This document shows, piece by piece, positions 26,389 through 36,182 of a stretch of 64,000 nt of DNA. Every line of letters starts with the position of its first letter. The first letter of the stretch is position 1. This stretch comes from Bacteroidetes bacterium HGW-Bacteroidetes-1 (GTDB taxonomy: Bacteria > Bacteroidota > Bacteroidia > Bacteroidales > F082), in contig PHDU01000006.1 of assembly GCA_002842755.1 (NCBI GenBank), forward strand, positions 32,683-96,682, given 5' to 3'. The position numbers were made by a program, and so were the translations under genes. Under the pieces are notes generated by a model. The model was not told the DNA's origin. It saw nothing but the letters and a program-made list of their open reading frames with translations, and searched no databases.

Positions 26389-27366
26389 TTAAACAACAAA
26401 CCCCTTTAAAGCTTCTTTGATTTTTTTATTTAATTGTGATGCAGCAACATTGCGAGCAAGTAACATCATGTTTTTAATTGCGAGTGGACTACTGATCCCA
26501 TGTCCTAAAACAACATTACCATTGATTCCGATAATAGGGCTGCCACCATGCAATTCATAATTAAATCGCGCAAAATAATCATCAACCAATCCACGCTTCT
26601 GCATAATACGAAACATGGCCTGAATTTGCTTAATGACAATATTTCCAGTAAATCCGTCACAAACAACAACATCCGTCTTATCGTTAAAAAGGTCACGTCC
26701 TTCCACATTGCCAATAAAATTGAAATCTTGAGTCTCCTTCATTAGCATATATGCTGATTGAACAAGCAAATTACCTTTTTTTTCTTCTTCGCCTATGCTA
26801 AGCAGCCCAACCTTAGGATCTTCGACACCAAGGACATATTTTGCATACAATGAACCAAGAAAACCATATTGATAAAGTACGTCTGGTTTTGCGTCAGGAT
26901 TGGTGCCAACATCAAGTATTATATTACTTGTTCCACTAAGTTTAGGGATCATCACTACACTGGAAGGACGAATAATACCAGGAATTGTATTTACCACGTT
27001 CATGGCCCCAACCATCATAGCTCCACTGTTGCCAGCACTTGCGAAAGTATCAATTTTCCTTTCATGAAGGAATTCGAACCCTTTTACAATACTCGATTGC
27101 TTTTTCCCTTGAAAGGCTTTTATGGGCTTTTCACCCATCCCTATCACTTCAGGTGAATGAACAATTTCAACTCTACCGGTTTCAATAAGGTTGGAATCAA
27201 CAGTTGATCGAATGATTTCTTCATCTCCAAACAATACAACTATTTCACCTTCTTTGAGTTCTGGTAAAAGCAAAACCAGTCCATCTAATGTTACAGCAGG
27301 AGCGAAATCACCGCCAGTAACATCAAGACCTAAACGTAGTTTGCCAATATGTTGAATCAAATTCAT
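26389..27366 (-). CDS. plsX: Phosphate acyltransferase PlsX
   Basis: 325 residues. PlsX converts acyl-ACP to acyl-phosphate for phospholipid synthesis. Its landmarks are LGLDVTGGDFAPAVTLDG at the N-terminus, ASAGNSGAMMVGAM, IILDVGTNPDAKPD and VVCDGFTGNIVIKQ. The invariant D-x-M-G-G-D is changed to DVTGGD, as seen in the phylum. It lies 32 bases upstream of fabH and 14 bases after rpmF, in one transcript. Confidence 0.95.
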   Translation of the reverse strand: MNLIQHIGKLRLGLDVTGGDFAPAVTLDGLVLLLPELKEGEIVVLFGDEEIIRSTVDSNLIETGRVEIVHSPEVIGMGEKPIKAFQGKKQSSIVKGFEFLHERKIDTFASAGNSGAMMVGAMNVVNTIPGIIRPSSVVMIPKLSGTSNIILDVGTNPDAKPDVLYQYGFLGSLYAKYVLGVEDPKVGLLSIGEEEKKGNLLVQSAYMLMKETQDFNFIGNVEGRDLFNDKTDVVVCDGFTGNIVIKQIQAMFRIMQKRGLVDDYFARFNYELHGGSPIIGINGNVVLGHGISSPLAIKNMMLLARNVAASQLNKKIKEALKGFVV

Positions 27367-27380
27367 CCCTAAGCCTAAGT

Positions 27381-27566
27381 TCAGGCTTTGGCTTCCATTA
27401 CAAGTTTTCCCTTATAATAGAGGTCTCCGTCTACATAATATGCTCTATGGTAAACATGGATTGCTCCGGTAACCGGACATTTTGCTAAGGTTGGCATTAC
27501 AGCTTTGTCGTGCGTTCTTCTTTTATCTCTTCTTGTTGTAGAAATTTTTCTTTTAGGATGTGGCAT
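27381..27566 (-). CDS. rpmF: Ribosomal protein L32
   Basis: 61 residues beginning MPHPKRKISTTRRDKRRTHD, the L32 signature. Of the usual zinc cysteines only one is obvious (AKCPVTGAIH), suggesting a zinc-free variant. It lies between yceD and plsX as expected. Confidence 0.95.
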   Translation of the reverse strand: MPHPKRKISTTRRDKRRTHDKAVMPTLAKCPVTGAIHVYHRAYYVDGDLYYKGKLVMEAKA

Positions 27567-27596
27567 TTTTCGAATTTATTGATGTTACAAAAAACA

Positions 27597-28118
27597 TTAT
27601 GATTGAAAATTTATTTTTTTTAGTGCTTCCCACCGAGGGTCAGACTCTGTTTCTATGCGCAATTGTTCAAGTTTGCTTAAAACCTCCTTATTACAGAGGG
27701 TATTTCCATTATTGTCATCGGGATGAACTTTTCGAATGGGTAAAAGCAAAATGATATACTCATATAAAAGCTTGCTTATATCAAACTCATGATGATCAGC
27801 AGGTATAATAATAATTTCGTCAGTTTCTTCCTCATATCTTTCTCCATATTTGAGGATCAGGATCTGATTGCCTTCGATGGGTTGATGAAATTCATCAGCA
27901 CAACGATCGCATGGTACTTCTAACCAACCATTAATTGTGAAATGCAGCTCAATCATGTTTTCACGTTTATCAAGCTGCAATTCAACGTTTACTTTCCCAT
28001 TGATCACTTCATCATCATCCACCAATGCAAAGAAAGGACGACCTAAATTAAAGGTAAAGTTAGTTTTACCAGGCGCCAGGCCTGCAATTGGAAGTATGAA
28101 TTCGCGCGCGTATTTCAC
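27597..28118 (-). CDS. yceD: YceD/DUF177 family protein
   Basis: 173 residues. The family is always next to rpmF and has been linked to 23S rRNA processing and ribosome assembly. The C-x-x-C of the family is in EVPCDRCADEFHQPI, and the end carries the D-P-R-W segment (ESDPRWEALKKI). It is the first gene of the yceD-rpmF-plsX-fabH operon, about 20 bases after the inferred transcription start. Confidence 0.88.
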   Translation of the reverse strand: MKYAREFILPIAGLAPGKTNFTFNLGRPFFALVDDDEVINGKVNVELQLDKRENMIELHFTINGWLEVPCDRCADEFHQPIEGNQILILKYGERYEEETDEIIIIPADHHEFDISKLLYEYIILLLPIRKVHPDDNNGNTLCNKEVLSKLEQLRIETESDPRWEALKKINFQS

Positions 28119-28145
28119 TGTTCAATCCTTTTCAAAATCGGGCGG

Positions 28146-28176
28146 CAAAGATATATAAATCTCTCATGTTATACAA
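28146..28176 (-). promoter_or_regulatory. Promoter of the yceD-rpmF-plsX-fabH operon
   Basis: Minus strand: TTG at 28174-28176 and TATCTTTG at 28146-28153 with a 20-base spacer, a near-ideal Bacteroidota promoter 28 bases before the yceD ATG. Confidence 0.72.
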
Positions 28177-28459
28177 ATTATTGTTTCAATCATCTCTAAA
28201 TGACTGTAAATGATTATCATTATTTTAGTTATTTCCTGTTTGACCATTCTGCCAAAAACCAAAAATATAATGTTCTTGATGGAAGGAATAATATCCTTTG
28301 GAAATGCCTTAAATAATAATTGTTATTTTTTTAACAGTAACAACGCTTTTATTAAATTTGCACCTTGAATCAAGTTGCTTCACCAGTAGGTAAGGTGGAA
28401 TGAAATTTTAGAAAGCGAATTGAAATAAACTATCACAAAAACCATTAAAACGTATCATT
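28177..28459. other. Divergent intergenic region, yceD / proline dehydrogenase
   Basis: AT-rich and without open frames of note. It contains TAAATTTG (28353-28360), a likely -7 box for the proline dehydrogenase gene, with no clear -33 element. Nothing else is recognised. Confidence 0.45.
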
Positions 28460-29377
28460 ATGATGTGGATTAACAAAATGATTGCCGGCTTATTGCCCTT
28501 TATGCCAAAGAATCTGGTATGGATATTTTCTAAACGATACATTGCCGGAAAAAACATTGAAGATGCGATAATCATAAGTAAGAAACTCAATGATGAAGGA
28601 ATGATGGTAACAATTGACCTTTTAGGTGAATTTATTACCAAGCTGCATCAGGCTGAGGATAATAAGAATCAATATCTTAATATTATTGAGACAATTCAGA
28701 AAGCAAAGATTGATGGTAATTACTCGCTCAAGCCAACTATGTTTGGACTGCTTATTGACAAAGATGTTTGCTACGAGAATATACGGGAGATTGTAGCAAA
28801 GGCAGCATCTTTCAATAATTTTGTCAGGATAGACATGGAGGATTCTCAATGTGTAGATCTTGAAATAGACTTATTCAGAAAACTTAAGAAAGAGTTTCCA
28901 AAAAACGTAGGACTTGTTTTACAGGCTTATCTCAAGCGTACTGGTAGCGATATAAAAAACTTGATTGATATCCATTCAAAAGATACGCCAATAAATTACA
29001 GACTGTGTAAAGGAATTTATGTTGAGCCTGAAAAAATAGCCTTTAAAAAGTACCATGAAATCAATAATCACTTCCTTGAAGATTTGGAGTTAATGTTTCA
29101 AAACGGAATTTATCCTGGAATTGCAACCCATGATAAAGCTCTTGTTGAAGGCGCCTATGAGTTGATTGAAAAATATAATGTTCCAAAAGAAAAGTATGAA
29201 TTTCAAATGCTCTATGGTGTGACACCTCAATTGAGGAAATCAATTGTTGATGCCAACCATCGCATGCGTATTTATGTTCCGTTTGGAGAACAGTGGTTTG
29301 CTTATTCGACCCGTCGACTAAAAGAAAATCCAGCTATGGCCAAAGAAATTATTAAAGCATTGTTTGTAAGGGGCTGA
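28460..29377 (+). CDS. Proline dehydrogenase
   Basis: 305 residues, a monofunctional PutA-domain flavoenzyme that oxidises proline to pyrroline-5-carboxylate. Barrel motifs: MVTIDLLGEF, LKPTMFGL, FVRIDMEDSQCVDLEI, GLVLQAYLKRTGSDI, INYRLCKGIYVEP (substrate-binding Arg) and GIATHDKALVEGAYE, then FQMLYGV and YVPFGEQWFAYSTRRLKENP, with the paired arginines that bind proline's carboxylate. The size fits the short monofunctional form. No P5C dehydrogenase is adjacent. Confidence 0.92.
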   Translation: MMWINKMIAGLLPFMPKNLVWIFSKRYIAGKNIEDAIIISKKLNDEGMMVTIDLLGEFITKLHQAEDNKNQYLNIIETIQKAKIDGNYSLKPTMFGLLIDKDVCYENIREIVAKAASFNNFVRIDMEDSQCVDLEIDLFRKLKKEFPKNVGLVLQAYLKRTGSDIKNLIDIHSKDTPINYRLCKGIYVEPEKIAFKKYHEINNHFLEDLELMFQNGIYPGIATHDKALVEGAYELIEKYNVPKEKYEFQMLYGVTPQLRKSIVDANHRMRIYVPFGEQWFAYSTRRLKENPAMAKEIIKALFVRG

Positions 29378-29543
29378 TATCAGAATAACTTTAGAAAATT
29401 GGAGGCGGTAAAGACACTTCCTGTTTTTTGTAATTTCATTATATATTTTCAAAAAGGCATCAAATTCGATCAGAATCATACTTGATCCTTCGTGAAAAGT
29501 TAATTTTTTGAGCAGTAGAAATAAGGGACAGGAAAACACGAGA

Positions 29544-29574
29544 TTGTATTTCAAATATTTTTTGGTTACCTTTG
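29544..29574 (+). promoter_or_regulatory. Promoter of the GT5-like / DUF4270 gene pair
   Basis: TTG (29544-29546) and TACCTTTG (29567-29574) with a 20-base spacer. It overlaps an upstream possible start (29572) and therefore supports the ATG at 29611. Confidence 0.68.
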
Positions 29575-29610
29575 CACTCTTATTTACTACGTTCATCAAC
29601 ATTTTATCTA

Positions 29611-30423
29611 ATGAAAAAAGCAAGGATTCTTTTTGTTGAGCAGGTTATTACACCTTATCTTAAAGAAACCCATATGAGCAAAATTGGTCGCTTTTTGCCA
29701 CAGGGTATTCAGGAAAGGGGTAAAGAGATCCGTACTTTTATGCCTCGATTTGGCAATATCAACGAAAGACGCAATCAATTGCATGAGGTGATTCGTTTAT
29801 CAGGGATGAATTTGATCATCAACGATGCCGATCATCCTCTTATTATAAAAGTTGCCTCAATACAGCAGGCAAGAATGCAGATTTATTTTATTGATAACGA
29901 AGATTTGTTTCACAGAAAGTTTACTATAAAAGATAAAGCCGGTAAATTTTATGAGGACAATGACGATCGTACCATTTTCTTTTCTCGTGGTGTTATCGAA
30001 ACTGTAAAAAAACTCGGTTGGGGGCCTGATATTATTCATTGTCATGGATGGATGTCGGTTTTGGTGCCTTTATATGTAAAACGAGCTTTTAAGGATAATC
30101 CACTATTCACAGACGCCAAAGTGATATATTCACTTTATGATGATGACTTTAAAGAAACATTTAGAGACAGTTTTGAGAAGAAACTGAAACTTCCAGGCAT
30201 CACAGCAAAAGATGTCAAATACTATAAAGAACCAAATTACGTTAACCTTACCAAAGCAGCAATTGACTACTCAGATGCAATTATCATTGGCAGTGACAAG
30301 GTAAATCCAGAACTGCTGGAATATGTAAGTCAGAAAAAAAAGGTTGTACTAGAATACAATCATGATGAAAAATATGTTGATGCTTACAATGAGTTTTACA
30401 ATAGTTTACTTGGGAAAAAATAG
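29611..30423 (+). CDS. Starch/glycogen-synthase-like protein, GT5 N-terminal domain only
   Basis: The ATG at 29611 gives 270 residues. The sequence matches the N-terminal Rossmann half of glycogen synthase: TPYLKETHMSKIGRFLPQGI, then IREIRTFMPRFGNINERR-type segment and PDIIHCHGWMSVLVPLYVK. Full GT5 enzymes have about 470 residues; the C-terminal nucleotide-binding half is missing and the K-x-G-G-L motif is replaced by KETHMSKIG. It probably cannot make glycogen alone. This short form recurs in Bacteroidota, next to the DUF4270 gene as here (24-base gap), so it is a conserved gene and not a recent truncation. Function unknown. Confidence 0.8.
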   Translation: MKKARILFVEQVITPYLKETHMSKIGRFLPQGIQERGKEIRTFMPRFGNINERRNQLHEVIRLSGMNLIINDADHPLIIKVASIQQARMQIYFIDNEDLFHRKFTIKDKAGKFYEDNDDRTIFFSRGVIETVKKLGWGPDIIHCHGWMSVLVPLYVKRAFKDNPLFTDAKVIYSLYDDDFKETFRDSFEKKLKLPGITAKDVKYYKEPNYVNLTKAAIDYSDAIIIGSDKVNPELLEYVSQKKKVVLEYNHDEKYVDAYNEFYNSLLGKK

Positions 30424-30447
30424 TTCATACCCTTTAAATTTCTGACC

Positions 30448-31803
30448 TTGAAAAAACATTTTCTGCGCTTGCATAGCATGCAAGCCATTTTGTGGTTTAT
30501 AGCCTTTGGATTAATGACCCAGGCTTGTAATAAAAGACCTGAGCAAATCGGTTCCAGCATCCAACCTGATAAAGATTTAATCAATCTATTTTACGTAGAT
30601 ACCTTAAGCATTGTGGCATATAGTTTCCTTGAAGATTCGGTAAGAACCGATGAACCAGAAAGAATTTTGCTTGGAAGCATGAAAGATCCTGTCTTTGGGA
30701 CAACTGTGGCTGGTTTCTACAGTCAGGTGCGTCTCTCAACCAGTACCCACGATTTTGGTGCCAACCCCATGCTTGATTCGCTGGTTTTGCAACTAGCTTA
30801 TGCAGGATATTATGGAGATACAACAACTCAGCAAACCATCAGAGTGCATGAACTGCAGGATGATATTTTTTTGGATTCAGCTTATTATTCAACATCAGTA
30901 AAAAACTATAGTGTTACGGATTTTGCATCTTATACTTACAATCCCAGGCCCAAAACAAGATTTCCTTGGGAGGGAGATACGCTTTCTCCACTTATCAGGA
31001 TGCGATTGAGTGATATTTCGCCTGATTTAGGAAATAAACTGTTGTCTGCAACCACCGATGATTTATCAACCAATGAAAAATTTGTAGCTTTTTTTAAAGG
31101 ACTCTTCATCACGGTGGATCAGGTAAATCATGGAGGTGCTATCGTTTATTACAACCTACCCGTGAATCTATCCAGAATGACAATCTATTACAATAATGAT
31201 GAACAAGACTCCCTACGATACGAATTTTTTATCAGTGGCTCAGAAGCGCGTTTCAATTATTTTGATCATTTAGGTTATCAGGATGCCGACCCTGAATTTA
31301 AGAGTCAGGTGATTGATGGCGATACTACATTAGGGAATAACATACTTTACCTTCAATCTATGGGAGGTGTTAAATCCAGGCTTAGATTTCCAGGATTAGT
31401 TCAGTTACGTGATCAAGTGGACGGAAAATTGGTAGTAAATGAAGCAAAGATTATTTTTTCCGGTTTATCAATTGATACGATGCTTTATTTCGTTCCACCA
31501 CAACTTGCAATAGTAAAATCCAATGGAGATGGAACCTATAGTATTTTGAGTGATCAACTTGAAGGGGATACCTATTACGGAGGGACTTATTTATCAAGTC
31601 GAAATGAATATCAGTTCCGCCTTACACGCTATGTGCAGGATATGATTTTGAAAGGAGAAGACAAAGTTGATCATGGCCTTTTTGTATCTATTATTGGCGC
31701 CTCTGCAAGGGCAAACCGATGGATTTATAATGGGATACAGCCGGAGAATGATACACTTAAGCCTTTAAGGTTATTGATCAATTATTCAGTTGTTAAAGAC
31801 TGA
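30448..31803 (+). CDS. DUF4270 lipoprotein
   Basis: 451 residues. A lipoprotein signal ends in LMTQAC, and the following segment (CNKRPEQIGSSIQPDKDLIN) is the start of DUF4270, a Bacteroidota-specific family. The rest is beta-rich (for example FGTTVAGFYSQVRLS, and a C-terminal RANRWIYNGIQPENDTLKPL). The start is TTG at 30448; an ATG at 30478 would shorten the positively charged signal region. Role unknown; it is consistently found beside the GT5-like gene and often glmS. Confidence 0.85.
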   Translation: MKKHFLRLHSMQAILWFIAFGLMTQACNKRPEQIGSSIQPDKDLINLFYVDTLSIVAYSFLEDSVRTDEPERILLGSMKDPVFGTTVAGFYSQVRLSTSTHDFGANPMLDSLVLQLAYAGYYGDTTTQQTIRVHELQDDIFLDSAYYSTSVKNYSVTDFASYTYNPRPKTRFPWEGDTLSPLIRMRLSDISPDLGNKLLSATTDDLSTNEKFVAFFKGLFITVDQVNHGGAIVYYNLPVNLSRMTIYYNNDEQDSLRYEFFISGSEARFNYFDHLGYQDADPEFKSQVIDGDTTLGNNILYLQSMGGVKSRLRFPGLVQLRDQVDGKLVVNEAKIIFSGLSIDTMLYFVPPQLAIVKSNGDGTYSILSDQLEGDTYYGGTYLSSRNEYQFRLTRYVQDMILKGEDKVDHGLFVSIIGASARANRWIYNGIQPENDTLKPLRLLINYSVVKD

Positions 31804-31879
31804 TTTTTTTCGAAATTAGCCGTTCTTTAACAAGGCTTAATTTCTTAATCTTTCAAAAACCAACTAAAAAACAAGAGGT

Positions 31880-33718
31880 ATGTGTGGAATTGTTGCTTAT
31901 GTAGGGCCAAAACAAGCCTACCCAATTCTGATAAATGGTTTAAAACGACTTGAGTACCGTGGATATGACAGTGCAGGAGTTGCTTTACTCGACTCATTTT
32001 TAAGTGTTTATAAAACAAAGGGTAAAGTATCAGAATTAGAGCTATTCGTTAAAGGTCTCAATCTTTCAGGAACGATTGGAATTGCTCATACGCGATGGGC
32101 AACACATGGTGAACCAAATCAGGTGAATGCACACCCCCATTATTCACAGTCAAAAAAAATCGCATTAATTCATAACGGCATTATTGAAAATTATGCCCCA
32201 TTGCGTAAAGAGCTCGAATCAAGAGGTTATTTTTTTAAATCGAGCACCGATACAGAGGTGCTGACCAATCTTATAGAAGATATACAAATTAATGAAAAGG
32301 TAGATTTGTTTGAAGCTGTTCGCGTTGCTCTCAATCAGGTGACCGGGGCTTATGCAATAGTTGTCATGTCAGAAAATGATCCTGATACCCTCATTGCAGC
32401 CCGTAAAGGTAGTCCATTGGTCATTGGAATTGGGAAGGATGAATACTATGTTGCGTCTGACGCTACTCCTATCATTGAATATACTAAAAACGTAGTTTAC
32501 CTTGATGAGGAGGAGGTTGCCCTCATCAGAAGAGATAGCGAACTGAAGATTAAAAATATTCGCAATCAGGATAAAACACCCTATGTACAGAAACTTGAGA
32601 TGAATCTCAATGTGTTGGAAAAAGGCGGTTTCGAACATTTCATGCTCAAGGAAATTTACGAACAACCTTGCTCAATCCGCGATAGCATGCGTGGTCGCAT
32701 ACACCTTGAACTTGGAACAGTTACCTTGGGTGGAATCATCGAATATGAGCAGAAATTACTTAATGCAAACCGAATAATTATTATTGCTTGTGGTACTTCA
32801 TGGCATGCCGGTTTGGTTGGAGAATATCTTTTTGAAGATATTGCCCGCATTCCTGTTGAAGTAGAATATGCTTCAGAGTTTCGTTATCGGAATCCTGTAA
32901 TTTATGAAAAAGATGTGGTAATTGCTATTTCACAGTCTGGCGAAACTGCAGATACCCTTGCAGCAATAGAGTTGGCGAAATCTAAAGGAGCCACTATTCT
33001 TGGCATTTGTAATGTGGTTGGTTCTTCTATTCCGCGCATAACTCATGCTGGTACATATACCCATGCCGGACCTGAAATAGGCGTTGCCTCAACCAAAGCA
33101 TTTACTGCACAGGTGACAGTACTTACATTGATGGCTCTGAGGATGGCACAGCTTCGTGGGACACTTAGCAGATCAAGATTCATGCAAATTATTACTGAGT
33201 TGGATCTGATCCCTGAAAAAGTTAAAGAAACATTAAAAGTCAGTAAACGTGTTATTGAAATTGCAGAAAAGTTCAAAGATGTCAGAAATTTCCTGTACCT
33301 AGGTCGTGGGTATAACTTTCCTGTTGCTCTTGAAGGAGCACTCAAGTTAAAAGAAATATCCTACATTCATGCTGAGGGCTATCCTGCAGCTGAAATGAAA
33401 CATGGGCCTATTGCATTGATCGACGAACAAATGCCGGTTGTTGTAATTGCTACAAATAAAGGAACATACGACAAAGTACTGAGCAATATTCAGGAAGTAA
33501 AAGCCCGTAAAGGAATTGTAATTGCTATTGTAACAGAGGGAGATCGTGAAGTGAAACGACTTGCTGATTACGTAATTGAAATTCCTGAAACAGAAGAGAT
33601 GCTGGTGCCATTGTTAGCTACAATTCCTTTACAAAAACTTGCATACCACATTGCAGTGTTGCGGGGTTGCAATGTTGATCAACCACGTAATCTTGCTAAA
33701 TCAGTGACGGTGGAGTAA
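31880..33718 (+). CDS. glmS: Glutamine-fructose-6-phosphate aminotransferase
   Basis: 612 residues. It makes glucosamine-6-phosphate, the first step toward UDP-GlcNAc for peptidoglycan and LPS. The N-terminal glutaminase begins with the catalytic Cys2 (MCGIVAYVG), with GYDSAGVAL and AHTRWATHGEPN following. Two SIS domains (from about 285) carry IIIACGTSWHAGLVGEYLFE, AISQSGETADTLAAIE and the C-terminal YHIAVLRGCNVDQPRNLAKSVTVE. Complete and of standard length. No glmS ribozyme is expected in this phylum and none was seen. Confidence 0.97.
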   Translation: MCGIVAYVGPKQAYPILINGLKRLEYRGYDSAGVALLDSFLSVYKTKGKVSELELFVKGLNLSGTIGIAHTRWATHGEPNQVNAHPHYSQSKKIALIHNGIIENYAPLRKELESRGYFFKSSTDTEVLTNLIEDIQINEKVDLFEAVRVALNQVTGAYAIVVMSENDPDTLIAARKGSPLVIGIGKDEYYVASDATPIIEYTKNVVYLDEEEVALIRRDSELKIKNIRNQDKTPYVQKLEMNLNVLEKGGFEHFMLKEIYEQPCSIRDSMRGRIHLELGTVTLGGIIEYEQKLLNANRIIIIACGTSWHAGLVGEYLFEDIARIPVEVEYASEFRYRNPVIYEKDVVIAISQSGETADTLAAIELAKSKGATILGICNVVGSSIPRITHAGTYTHAGPEIGVASTKAFTAQVTVLTLMALRMAQLRGTLSRSRFMQIITELDLIPEKVKETLKVSKRVIEIAEKFKDVRNFLYLGRGYNFPVALEGALKLKEISYIHAEGYPAAEMKHGPIALIDEQMPVVVIATNKGTYDKVLSNIQEVKARKGIVIAIVTEGDREVKRLADYVIEIPETEEMLVPLLATIPLQKLAYHIAVLRGCNVDQPRNLAKSVTVE

Positions 33719-33756
33719 ACTCTTTTTTGAGAAGCTTTACATAAAAAAGTGCTGAT

Positions 33757-33776
33757 ACCTCTTCAAGAGGTTTATT
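33757..33776. terminator. Weak hairpin between convergent glmS and hydE
   Basis: ACCTCT-TCA-AGAGGT makes a six-pair stem followed by TTATTAA, at the meeting point of two convergent transcripts. The U-run is poor, so confidence is low. Confidence 0.35.
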
Positions 33777-33821
33777 AACCATCTAAACCCAGAAATGTTT
33801 ATGTTTACTATAAAAATATAA

Positions 33822-34910
33822 TCAGGATTTTATCCTGTTCAGAAAATGCAATGAATGTCCTGGCTCTGACAGGCAAATGGTTTCACCGATGTCAGCAATG
33901 GCAGCACTGAGGTTGGTTGTACTGATTGAAGCATCTTTGTCAAGGTTAGGTTTATTGTTGTAAAGCTGATAGTTTTTCCGGCTATTTACAGGTGTAAGGT
34001 TTGGCATTACAACGTTAGCACCAGCAAGAATACCCTTTTGCCTCCCCAAAGGATCAAGGGTTTCTAATGCAGTAGAGGCAGCAATATTTATCAACGGCAT
34101 GTTAATCCTCAACAGGGCTATCATCAGTAAACCCATTCTAAAACGCTCTTCAGGTGGCCACAACAGGTGTGAAGATGAATACAATGGTGTATCACTATGT
34201 TCAATATAAGGTCCCATTCCAACCATATCCACATCTAAAGCACGAAAAAACAGCAAGTCATTTGCAAGATCATCCAATGTTTGACCAGGAAGACCGATCA
34301 TCACACCGGTGCCCACCTGATAACCTGCTTGTTTTAAACTTGCGAGGGCTTCTATTCGGGTTTCCCACAAATGATTACTGTCATTTGGGTGAATTTTATA
34401 ATACAACGCTTTATTGGTTGTTTCGATGCGAAGCAAATACCGATCAGCACCGGCATCCTTCCAGCGGCGATAAACGGCATAAGGCTGTTCCCCACATGAA
34501 AGCGTTACTGATAATTCATGCCGGGTATTTTGATGTATTTTAATTAGAAGATGTTCTATTAATGCTGTAAATGATTGTCCCGACTGCTCTCCAGTTTGAA
34601 TGACCAGTGAGCCAAAACCTTGTCGCCAAGCAAAATCAGCGCAATGCAATACTTCTTCTTCTGTTAGTGTATAGCGCTTTACCTTTTTGTTTTCTGCCCT
34701 GATGCCGCAATAATAGCAGTTTTTACTGCAAACATTCGATAATTCAATAAGTCCGCGTAGATAGACTTTTCGCCCAACATTTAAAGCCTTAATATCAAGC
34801 GCTTTGTCAAGAATTGTCTGCGTTTCTTCTGAATTAACTGAAAGTAGTTCAACAAGCTCATTTTTGTCATGCTGATTTTTGCTTAGAAGTTGATTCAAGT
34901 GTTGACTCAT
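33822..34910 (-). CDS. hydE: [FeFe] hydrogenase maturase HydE (radical SAM)
   Basis: 362 residues. HydE acts in building the dithiomethylamine-bridged diiron subcluster. The radical SAM cluster motif C-x3-C-x2-C is in ELSNVCSKNCYYCGIRAEN (about residues 58-66), followed by the LVIQTGEQSG barrel strand, LSCGEQPYAVYRRW and the VGTGVMIGLPGQT loop typical of the HydE/BioB group. The start overlaps the hydF stop by four bases, so translation is coupled. It is the last gene of the minus-strand hydrogenase block. Confidence 0.93.
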   Translation of the reverse strand: MSQHLNQLLSKNQHDKNELVELLSVNSEETQTILDKALDIKALNVGRKVYLRGLIELSNVCSKNCYYCGIRAENKKVKRYTLTEEEVLHCADFAWRQGFGSLVIQTGEQSGQSFTALIEHLLIKIHQNTRHELSVTLSCGEQPYAVYRRWKDAGADRYLLRIETTNKALYYKIHPNDSNHLWETRIEALASLKQAGYQVGTGVMIGLPGQTLDDLANDLLFFRALDVDMVGMGPYIEHSDTPLYSSSHLLWPPEERFRMGLLMIALLRINMPLINIAASTALETLDPLGRQKGILAGANVVMPNLTPVNSRKNYQLYNNKPNLDKDASISTTNLSAAIADIGETICLSEPGHSLHFLNRIKS

Positions 34911-36115
34911 GCGTTTATTTTTATGAATGGTTCAATTACCCGGTCGAAAATCCCATTAAGATATGCGATGGTCATTCCATAATTACTCACAGGTATATTG
35001 GCATCAACAGCTGATTTCAGACGGTTGAGCAGTTGTTTGCGTGTGACAACGCATCCACCACATTGAATAACCAACTTATATTGGCTGAGATTTTCGATAG
35101 AATTCAAACCGGAAATGATATCAAAATGAATTTTTTTACCTGTAAACGAACCAATCCATTTTGGTAGTTTATGCCGTCCGATATCTTCGCAGCTTACCTG
35201 ATGGGTGCATGATTCGAGTATGAGCACTTTATCCTCATCCTTCAAATTCGATAATGTTGGAGTTCCAGCTAAATAATGTTCAAAGTCGCCTCTGAGTCTT
35301 GCAAATACAATGCTAAAGCTTGTAAGAGGAACATCAGAAGGAACCAGTGCATTGACAAATGAAAAAGCCTGACTGTCGGTTATAATCAATTGAGGGCGAG
35401 GCATCTCCTGTTCGAAATATTGTTTCAGTTGTGTTTCTTTTAGTACTACACATATGCAGTCGTTGTCAAGAACATCGCGGATGGCCATAACCTGAGGAAG
35501 AATCATTCGCCCATCCGGAGCTTCGGAGTCAATAGGCGTAACAAGAAGGACAACTCCGTTAGGCTTAACAATACCACCAAGTAAGGATGATTTTTGGTAA
35601 GTTGTTTCGGGGATGGTCTTTTTAAGTTCTTCAATTAGATCATTCAGAAATTGATTGGTTTTGGTCGAAAAATCTATTACAGTAGCTTTACTGAATTCTT
35701 TAATTTTTTCACGAGTAAGCGAATCAAGGGGAGAAATATCAGATTTGTTATGTAAAATAAGGTAAGGTACACCGAATTCACGTAAACGTACTATCAACTC
35801 TTTTTCATAAAAACCAAATTCGTTATTTGTTATTACTAGAATAGCACAATCCATGTTTTTCAGAGCATCATAGGTTTTTTGTACCCTTTTTTGACCCAGT
35901 TCTCCGTTATCGTCAATGCCGGCGGTATCAACAATAATTGCTGGTCCTATACCAAATATTTCAATAGATTTTTTAACGGGATCTGTTGTAGTACCAGGTT
36001 CAGGTGAAACAATTGCAACTTCCTGATTGACCATCAGGTTGATAATGGAACTTTTACCATTGTTCCGTCTTCCGAATATCCCAATATGGGGTTTGAGGTC
36101 TTTTCCCTTCGTCAT
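34907..36115 (-). CDS. hydF: [FeFe] hydrogenase maturase HydF (GTPase scaffold)
   Basis: 402 residues. HydF is the scaffold that receives the diiron precursor and transfers it to apo-HydA. The N-terminal GTPase has the P-loop GRRNNGKSSIIN, switch region GTTTDPVKK, DTAGIDDNGELG and the N-K-x-D (LHNKSDI). The C-terminal part carries the cluster-binding C-x-H (ESCTHQVSC) and C-x2-C (IQCGGCVVTRKQ) ligands. Complete. It sits between hydG (67 bases upstream) and hydE (overlap). Confidence 0.95.
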   Translation of the reverse strand: MTKGKDLKPHIGIFGRRNNGKSSIINLMVNQEVAIVSPEPGTTTDPVKKSIEIFGIGPAIIVDTAGIDDNGELGQKRVQKTYDALKNMDCAILVITNNEFGFYEKELIVRLREFGVPYLILHNKSDISPLDSLTREKIKEFSKATVIDFSTKTNQFLNDLIEELKKTIPETTYQKSSLLGGIVKPNGVVLLVTPIDSEAPDGRMILPQVMAIRDVLDNDCICVVLKETQLKQYFEQEMPRPQLIITDSQAFSFVNALVPSDVPLTSFSIVFARLRGDFEHYLAGTPTLSNLKDEDKVLILESCTHQVSCEDIGRHKLPKWIGSFTGKKIHFDIISGLNSIENLSQYKLVIQCGGCVVTRKQLLNRLKSAVDANIPVSNYGMTIAYLNGIFDRVIEPFIKINA

Positions 36116-36182
36116 AATAGTTGGGTGATAAAGTTTTTTTATAAGGATATAGGTGCTGGTAGCATATTTAGGTCAATAACCA

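Noticed and set aside
29611..30423. Recently truncated glycogen synthase pseudogene
   Set aside because: The frame is intact, has its own promoter and ends normally; this short form is a known recurring gene in the phylum.
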